Positions 58,100 through 64,000 of a DNA stretch of 64,000 bases are shown in pieces. Both the position numbers and the translations under genes were made by a program. The stretch's first letter is position 1. Each line of letters starts with the position of its first letter. The notes under the pieces are model-generated. The model ran no database searches. It saw only the letters and a program-made list of their open reading frames with translations, and was not told where the DNA came from. This DNA is from Balaenoptera acutorostrata (taxonomy: Eukaryota > Chordata > Mammalia > Artiodactyla > Balaenopteridae), in the NCBI RefSeq assembly GCF_949987535.1, contig NC_080073.1, positions 92,047,344-92,111,343 on the forward strand, read 5' to 3'.

Positions 58100-58285
58100 T
58101 GATCTTGGAGTTCGAAGACATGGGTTCAAACTCTAAGTTTGTATCCTTCCAGGTGCAGGACCCATAACTTAGCCTCTTGGAACTCACATTCCACATCTGT
58201 GAAAAACAGGGTCATAGCAATACCCTCTTCTCTATAATGAATGAGATAATATATGCAGAAGAACTTTGTAGATCAACACTAAACC
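58100..58285 (+). repeat. MIR SINE fragment
   Basis: 'gaagacatgggttcaaactc', 'ttccacatctgtgaaaaaca' and 'gaatgagataatatatgcag' follow MIR. Confidence 0.7.
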
Positions 58286-59459
58286 GTTTCTGCCACATCC
58301 AAAATTAGTGCTTTGCACCAGTCGAAAGGAGGTTCTTAAACCCAAAAATCCTCCTCAAACTCTAATAACAAACTCCGCTAAGGCAAGGAGTGAAAACATG
58401 AGGATTTGGCATAGCACCTTGGAAAGATAGCCAGCTCTGGACTAGCTCATCTTTGGAACCAGTTGCAACTGCTCTTTTATAGTTGGCTACATTTAGATAG
58501 GCTAGACACATCTAATTAAAGGTTCTCTAAACTTAGTGCTTGTAAATTATTTTAAAATGAGTTTCTTAGACTTTTAAGCAATTCTGGATGTTTAAGCCTC
58601 ACAATATATTTGATGCAACATATAATGAGTACAAAAATTACAAACTCTGGGCTGTCTCACACATTAATATTGGTCTGAAATAGCCTTTAGAAACAAGTCA
58701 AAAACAGACATGAGAACTTAAGAATAAGTCAGACACAGAAGTGCCTATCTTGAGTGAAGTCTTGGTATTAAAATTTCAGATGAACGGGACTAAAAACCTT
58801 AGAGAATTCTGTCAATTGGAATATGAGAACATTTTCCAAATTTTATTTATCTCATACTCAAAATACTCCAACCTTGTTTCTGTTCTTAAAGAGGAATGTT
58901 ATTTTTAAGAATATTACTCTTTTTTACTTTGTGGGAAGATTTCAGATTGTGATCAAGGGAGCTGCTCCTAGGAAATATTAAATGAATGAGAAAGTCTGAG
59001 ACTACCAAGTATAATTAGAGATATTAAGATGCCATATTTATACTAATTCAGAGGGTTGGAATTGTTCTCTAATTTATGTGTTTTTCTAAAGTTCTTTTGA
59101 ATGTTGGTCTTTAGTCAAAAGTGCATTTGAAATGCGCTCTAGGCTAAAGTGGTTTAAAAGGTTTTGAAATTTGGGGACCAATAGTGGTGATGTTATAAAT
59201 ACCTCTTGCAGTGCGGATGTGACTAATACTTTTTGCTCTGCTGCACTACTTCATGAGTCAAAATTCTTCCTCATAACTATGTGTTGCTTCAAGCTGGCTA
59301 AGGAATAGATGAAACCCTTTGAAGAGCTTGTGTAATGTTTGGGACATACTCCACTGAAGATCTGTAGATTTCTGGAAGCCCTGTGCTCTGTTCAAAATGG
59401 TCAAAGGATGTAAAAGAATCACCAGGCTGACTGTGGTGCATGCAACTTTGAGGATCCTT
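58286..59459. other. unannotated unique-looking DNA
   Basis: About 1.2 kb, AT-rich, no supported feature. Confidence 0.5.
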
Positions 59460-59472
59460 CAAATATTTATTT

Positions 59473-59847
59473 ATTTATTTATTTATTATTATTATTTTAA
59501 AAAATAAATTTATTTATTTATTTTTGGTTGCGTTGGGTCTTTGTTGCTGCACGCTGTCTTTCTCTAGTTGCGGTGAGCTGGGGCTACTCTTCGTTGTGGT
59601 GCGCGGGCTTCTCACTGCTGTGGCTTCTCTTGTTGCGGAGCACAGGCTCTAGGCACCTGGGCTTTAGTAGTTGTGGTACGTGGGCTCAGTAGTTGCGGCT
59701 TGCGGGCTCTAGAGCGCAGGCTCAGTAGTTGTGGCACACGGGCTTAGTTGCTCTGCGGTATGTGGGATCTTCCCAGACCAGGGCTCGAACCCGTGTCCCC
59801 TGCATTGGCAGGCGGATTCTTAACCACTGTGCCACCAGGGAAGTCCC
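59473..59847 (-). mobile_element. CHR-family SINE, longest form in the window
   Basis: Minus-strand copy with an additional stretch ('ctaggcacctgggctttagt' to 'ttgcgggctctagagcgcag') not in the other long copies. Identical target-site duplication caaatatttattt at 59460-59472 and 59848-59860. It looks like an older, longer CHR subfamily. Confidence 0.93.
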
Positions 59848-59985
59848 CAAATATTTATTTTTAATCTATGCTTCAGCTAGCCCCCGTGTTACTGATGTCC
59901 TTTTAGCAGGAAACCAGTTAAGCACGAATGATGGAAAAGAACTATACAAATTTAAGGAGACCTATACCGGAAGATGTAATGCTGC

Positions 59986-60208
59986 AGAGTCAGGAGTTTG
60001 CAAACTTTTTCTATAAAGGGCTAGAGAGTAACTATTTTTGGCTTCAAAGGCTATATGATCTCTGTTACAACTGCTCAGTACTGCTGTTGTAGTGTGGAAA
60101 CAGCCACAACCGGTATGTAAACAAATAAGCATTTCTGTGGTCTAATAAAACCTTATAAAATGAGGCAAGAGGGCAGATTTGGACCGCGGGTTATAATTTG
60201 CTCACACG
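59986..60208. mobile_element. non-autonomous hAT-type (Charlie-like) DNA transposon
   Basis: 'caggagtttgcaaacttttt', 'ctataaagggctagagagta', 'gtgtggaaacagccacaacc' and 'gaccgcgggttataatttgc' follow the palindromic mammalian MER element that starts caggggtcggcaaac. Ends are diverged inverted repeats. Confidence 0.75.
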
Positions 60209-61038
60209 TATTTTAAGCAGTAGTTTTGTCGTTGCTTAAAAAATTTTAACTTACTTTTCTCTGTGGAGAGGATTCAGACCAGCATAGAAGATCATAGAGA
60301 AGTTAATAATCATTAAAATTCAAGATAAGAGGTCAGACGTATCGCTGTAGCTGAAAAAACTTCTTCGGGAGAGAGTAAGTGATTTCTCTTCTAATCCTAC
60401 AGACTTTATTCAGAGCAAATAAACAGGTGAGAAATTAAACTATGAAGACAACGTGACCCACTCCTTCTTGGACGAGTCTCAAAGCCCATCCTGTGAATGT
60501 CATTATTGAAGAGTTGACTGTATTTGGACGGGTTGTCTATGAACCAAACAGAGACTAGCTTCAAAATCCAGGAAAAATTGTAGTCAGATTCTAGGATTGA
60601 GGCATCACAATGCCAAGTACCTGATGACTCACACTGTTAGTATCACCTTCTTTTCCTATGGCTTAAATTCAATCATTTTCACCAGGGATGTCCCCACCCT
60701 TCGTTTTAATATTTAAATATGGCAACTTGAGACTCCATCTCATATCAGGATGAAAATATCCTTATAATTTCTGTGGATTTCAGGGGGATAGAATTCTCTT
60801 GATTGGCCTACAAAGTAATTTACTTTTTAAACATCACTTGCTTTTCCTAGGTTTTCTTTTTCTCGTCCTGGCCCACTCTCCTCCATGGTGGACACCACCT
60901 TGATTTCTTCATTTCCTCATGAATAACTACAGTAGTGGTCTTGTGTACAGCAGACTATTTCCAAAGGTTTGAAATAATGGTGGGCGATTATAAATATAGT
61001 ACCATGTAGATATCAACTTAAATTTAATACTAAAATTT
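60209..61038. other. unannotated DNA
   Basis: About 830 bp, no supported feature. Confidence 0.5.
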
Positions 61039-61507
61039 GTTACTGAGTCCAAGCTTGCTCTGCTTGCTGCATGGCAGGACAGTAAATCAGGAGTTGAGGT
61101 GTTGAGGCAAGGAATATGACTTTATTCGGAAAGCCGGCAGACCGAGAAGATGGCAGACCAGTGTCTCCAAAAAACCATCTTATCGGGGTTTGGATGCCAG
61201 TTTCTTTTCTAGAACGGAGATGGGGAGGAGATGAGGAAGTAAAGTAAAAAGGCCATAAGTTTTGCAAATATGCCCTTGAATGGCCAGCCTCAGGGAGGGG
61301 ATGTGATAATTTCTTCTTTCTTGCAGCCATCCACAGGTGGATAGGGGCAGGATGCTTCCCTGAACAAAGGCAGTTTGGGCAGGGTTCCCTGAGGCAGGCC
61401 ATTATGTATAGACAGTATCCTTTTAGTGAACAAAAGCAGCAAAAGCAAAGGTTAAAGTAAAATAAACAGATCCAACATGTAGTGAGATTTGGCTCTTCCC
61501 TGTTACA
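61039..61507 (-). mobile_element. solo endogenous retroviral LTR
   Basis: Minus strand reads TGTAACAGGG... to ...CTCAGTAACA, 469 bp with TG/CA ends. An AATAAA poly(A) signal is the complement of 61121-61126, leaving an R-U5 of about 85 bp. The sequence is less decayed than the MaLR LTRs. Flanking bases (attt and atat) do not form a clear duplication. No internal retroviral genes adjoin, so it appears solo. The 120-codon frame at 61040-61402 is a by-product of the LTR. Confidence 0.72.
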
Positions 61508-62094
61508 ATATTACAGCCTCCAAAATTCCTCAGTCATTTCTGAAAATAGAATGTTGTCTTCCTCTCTTCTTAGAACCCCTACCTTAGTCCTAGGGGTCTT
61601 TCTTTCTTCTTTCCTATAAACATAGAACCTTCTCCCAAATCTGAATTGTACCATCACCATGGAATGAAAAAGCAGATGCAGTCAGTTCTTGTGTTATAAT
61701 AATAGCACATTTTCCCTTCTCCTGCTGTATTTAATTATTGACTATCCAGTATTCTCCTAATTACAAAATAATCACCTTTTCTCAGTTCTACTTCTTAAAA
61801 TCTTAAGCATATCGAACTATTTTCCACTCTCTCCTTGATGTTTTTTTTTCTTATTTTGGCTTCCATGACATGGCACTTGCTTGGTTATTTTAAGTCATTG
61901 AACATTTCTTTTCCGTTTCATTTCTTGTCTTTTTTTTCTCTCCTGGTAACCACGCCCAAGGATTATAGGTTAAAATATGAGCTGCAGTCTGGGAGTGTCA
62001 GGGAAGTTTTATGGTAGGAGTCAGAGAGGGAAATTTTCAATAAATTAGGAAAATTGTAAAATCTGTCTATTCATCTCTGACCACTCCCACATTA
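61508..62094. other. unannotated DNA
   Basis: Pyrimidine-rich and AT-rich; no supported feature. Confidence 0.5.
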
Positions 62095-62250
62095 ATTTTT
62101 AAATTAATTAATTTTATTTTAAATGGAAGTATAGCTGATTTACAATGTTGTGTCAGTTTCAGGGGTACAGCAAAGTGATTCAGTTATGCATACATATATA
62201 TCTATTATTTTTCAGATTCTTTTCCTTATAGGTTAAAAAAAACACAACTT
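62095..62250 (-). mobile_element. L1 LINE 3' end, truncated
   Basis: 'ggaagtatagctgatttaca', 'cagcaaagtgattcagttat' and 'tttttcagattcttttcctt' are the antisense L1 3' end. Confidence 0.85.
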
Positions 62251-63031
62251 AGTGTATATTTGGTTATTTATTTTACTTTTAAAATAATAGGCTCTATTAA
62301 TTCTTTCCATGCTTTATCTCCTCTTCACTTGCCTATTTGCCAGTGGAATAAAGCATTCAGTCATTCAAGCTGGAAATATTGCATCATCACCAAAATATTT
62401 ATCTTCCTTGCCCTTGAGATTTAGATGACAGGTAGTTCCTTATCACATTTTCATCCCCAGCTTTTCTCGTTTCTATCTTTTCCTTTACATTTCCATTGCC
62501 AGCACTGTAGTCCAGTCCTGTATTACCTTCAACTTCTCCAGTTACCTATGGAGACATGAAATAAAATTTTTCTATTCTCTCAGTAGTGAATGAATGGAAC
62601 GAGGGATCCTTGAAAGTCAGTGAGCATAGGGTTGTTTCCCTACAGAATTTTAGTATTACACAAGCATTCTATTACTTTTGATACAATTAAATCTGACAAA
62701 TGTTTTTCATGGACTATTGCAGAATTTATCTGAACTTCTCTCCAACTAATTGGCGAGCCTTGAGTTGTGCCCTGGCTGGACTTCAGGAAGCTGGGTCTAG
62801 TATGGAAGTGGATGGGGGCGACTCAGCTGCCAGATATGGGGCGAACTGAAAACAAAACAGTATAGAGTTGATATGGTATATTTTATAATTGTATATTATA
62901 TTCAATAATAACAATAATATAAAATTATTTACTTCCAGTATACAGAATATATTTTCTTAGAAAATAAGGATGACGGCTATGTTAAATCAGACCCAGTTTT
63001 CTTGGCCCTAGAAACATGTCTGGCAGTATGG
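62251..63031. other. unannotated DNA
   Basis: About 780 bp, AT-rich, no supported feature. Confidence 0.5.
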
Positions 63032-63189
63032 CTAGAAGAGATTAGCGCATGGTTTGTAGTCCTTGACGGAGATGTCTTTGTGCATCTTCTTGGCAGCTCT
63101 GCAGATAATCTGGCCATATACATCTGGTGTATTGCTGTGAAATGTTGCACTTATAGCTTCTAAAACACCTGTTATTGTTACTTTTATTG
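63032..63189 (-). other. exon-like terminal segment, minus strand
   Basis: Read on the minus strand, 'cttatttgttttgcag' forms an acceptor at 63190-63191. The 158 nt that follow are open to a TAG at 63034-63032. The peptide includes VTITGVLEAISATF, DVYGQIICRAAKKMHKDI and ends YKPCANLF. It keeps CpGs in CpG-poor DNA. I do not recognise the protein. It may be the last coding exon of a gene whose other exons lie beyond the right edge, a decayed copy, or chance. Confidence 0.3.
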
Positions 63190-63191
63190 CT

Positions 63192-63394
63192 GCAAAACAA
63201 ATAAGCTTTAATTTTATCTTACCCACAAATTTCTGTCTTAGAGGTCCTGGGTCAATCTACTCAGTTACAGGTTAATATTAACACCTGTAGAATAAAAAGA
63301 CATCCCTAAGATACCAAGCTAGATAGTGACAAAGCCTGGAATAGAGCCCGGCTGTTCCATTTTCTAATTCACTAATTTTTATCATTGTGTCTGG
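63192..63394. other. short unassigned segment
   Basis: No supported feature. Confidence 0.4.
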
Positions 63395-63570
63395 AGATGG
63401 GGAGGTGAGTGGGGAAGATAAAATTAATGCAACATGTGGGGAAACTGAAGTGTAGGAATTGACTTTGGGGAGAGGCAGTGGTGAGGATAATTAAGGGGAA
63501 AATAACACATTGAGATGAAGAGACAATGGAGAGAAAATGGGAAAAGTGAGAATAAGAGGGAAGTATCTAA
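63395..63570 (+). other. purine-rich tract
   Basis: Strong A+G bias on the plus strand, such as 'ggagatggggaggtgagtgg'. No gene. Confidence 0.65.
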
Positions 63571-64000
63571 TATAGACAGTGTGACCCACAAACCATTTTG
63601 AAGTTGGTGAAATCCCTTTAGGTCTCAAGTGAATTTTTCATATGGCAATGTTTTAACCACCTTGATTTCTTTGAAGGGCTTTTTTCATGAAACTAGGAAG
63701 TAATCAAGAATTTTCTTGACTGCAGTTCCCTATCTGATATAAGTGACATGGCTTGACTCATCTATAATTGCCTGATGGTTTTCCAAAGATGGTAGATGCA
63801 GAGTGAAACAGGCTTATTGACCAGGAGAGCTATACCTCTTGAGTCAACAACTGTCTGGACCCTGTGGGATGATCAGAGTTCAGAACAGGACTGTAGGATT
63901 TTCTTCCTTCTTTTCTACTGTGCTTTAGGCATTTCCTCCTATAGGGCTTCACTCTGGGGACAAAAGAAGCAAAATCCTTAAGATGCTTACTCTCTATAAG
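63571..64000. other. unannotated DNA
   Basis: No supported feature to the window edge. Confidence 0.5.

Noticed and set aside
61040..61402. 120-codon minus-strand frame with Pro/Cys-rich start
   Set aside because: It lies wholly inside the solo LTR and has no retroviral or cellular domain.
1..64000. Search for an operon, CRISPR array, toxin-antitoxin or phage-type system
   Set aside because: The window is mammalian repeat-rich DNA with no bacterial gene organisation, no spaced direct repeats with unique spacers and no dense coding.

Overview
This window is non-coding nuclear DNA from a placental mammal, most probably a cetacean. The diagnostic signal is a dense set of CHR-family SINEs (tRNA-derived, with an A box, a B box and A-rich tails made of TTTA/AAAT units). 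Several of these match each other closely and have intact target-site duplications. Cetartiodactyl-type L1 3' ends occur throughout. I saw no ruminant BovB LINE or Bov-tA array, and the long CHR copies look young, so whale or dolphin fits better than cow or sheep. This is a judgement from recognised repeats, not a database result.

No intact protein-coding gene was found. The only gene-derived sequence I can name is a full-length processed pseudogene of TPT1 (TCTP) at about 5987-6835. It starts at the 5' TOP tract, is colinear over 172 codons, carries an in-frame stop at codon 60, and is bracketed by a 14-nt target-site duplication with one mismatch. Nearly all open frames longer than 60 codons fall inside SINEs, L1 remains, LTRs or random AT-rich DNA.

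Layout. 0-9 kb: MIR and L1 pieces, a palindromic DNA transposon split by an L1 and a SINE, the TPT1 retrocopy, and a young SINE. 9-18 kb: an old interspersed repeat, two antisense L1 blocks covering different parts of the L1 genome, a MaLR element (internal region plus 3' MLT1 LTR), and an antisense L1/HAL1-like block holding a ~270-bp direct duplication. 18-30 kb: mostly unique sequence with MIR, L2, MER5-like and CHR copies, including an L1/SINE pair inserted at one target site. 29.5-30.4 kb: an old ERVL-like LTR. 31-42 kb: L2, MIR and unique DNA, a SINE-L1 unit that looks like one chimeric retrotransposition event, and an exon-like 126-nt segment. 42-46 kb: an LTR, several CHR SINEs, an MLT1-like LTR and a MIR. 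46-64 kb: mainly unique AT-rich DNA with scattered SINEs, an hAT-like transposon, a solo LTR near 61 kb and a second exon-like segment near 63.1 kb.

There is no operon, CRISPR array, RNA gene or defence system. The interesting material is retrotransposition history (same-site and chimeric insertions, a triplication inside a SINE) and a few short exon-like or CpG-retaining segments that could be exons of an unrecognised gene or conserved regulatory DNA. Those are labelled as inference.
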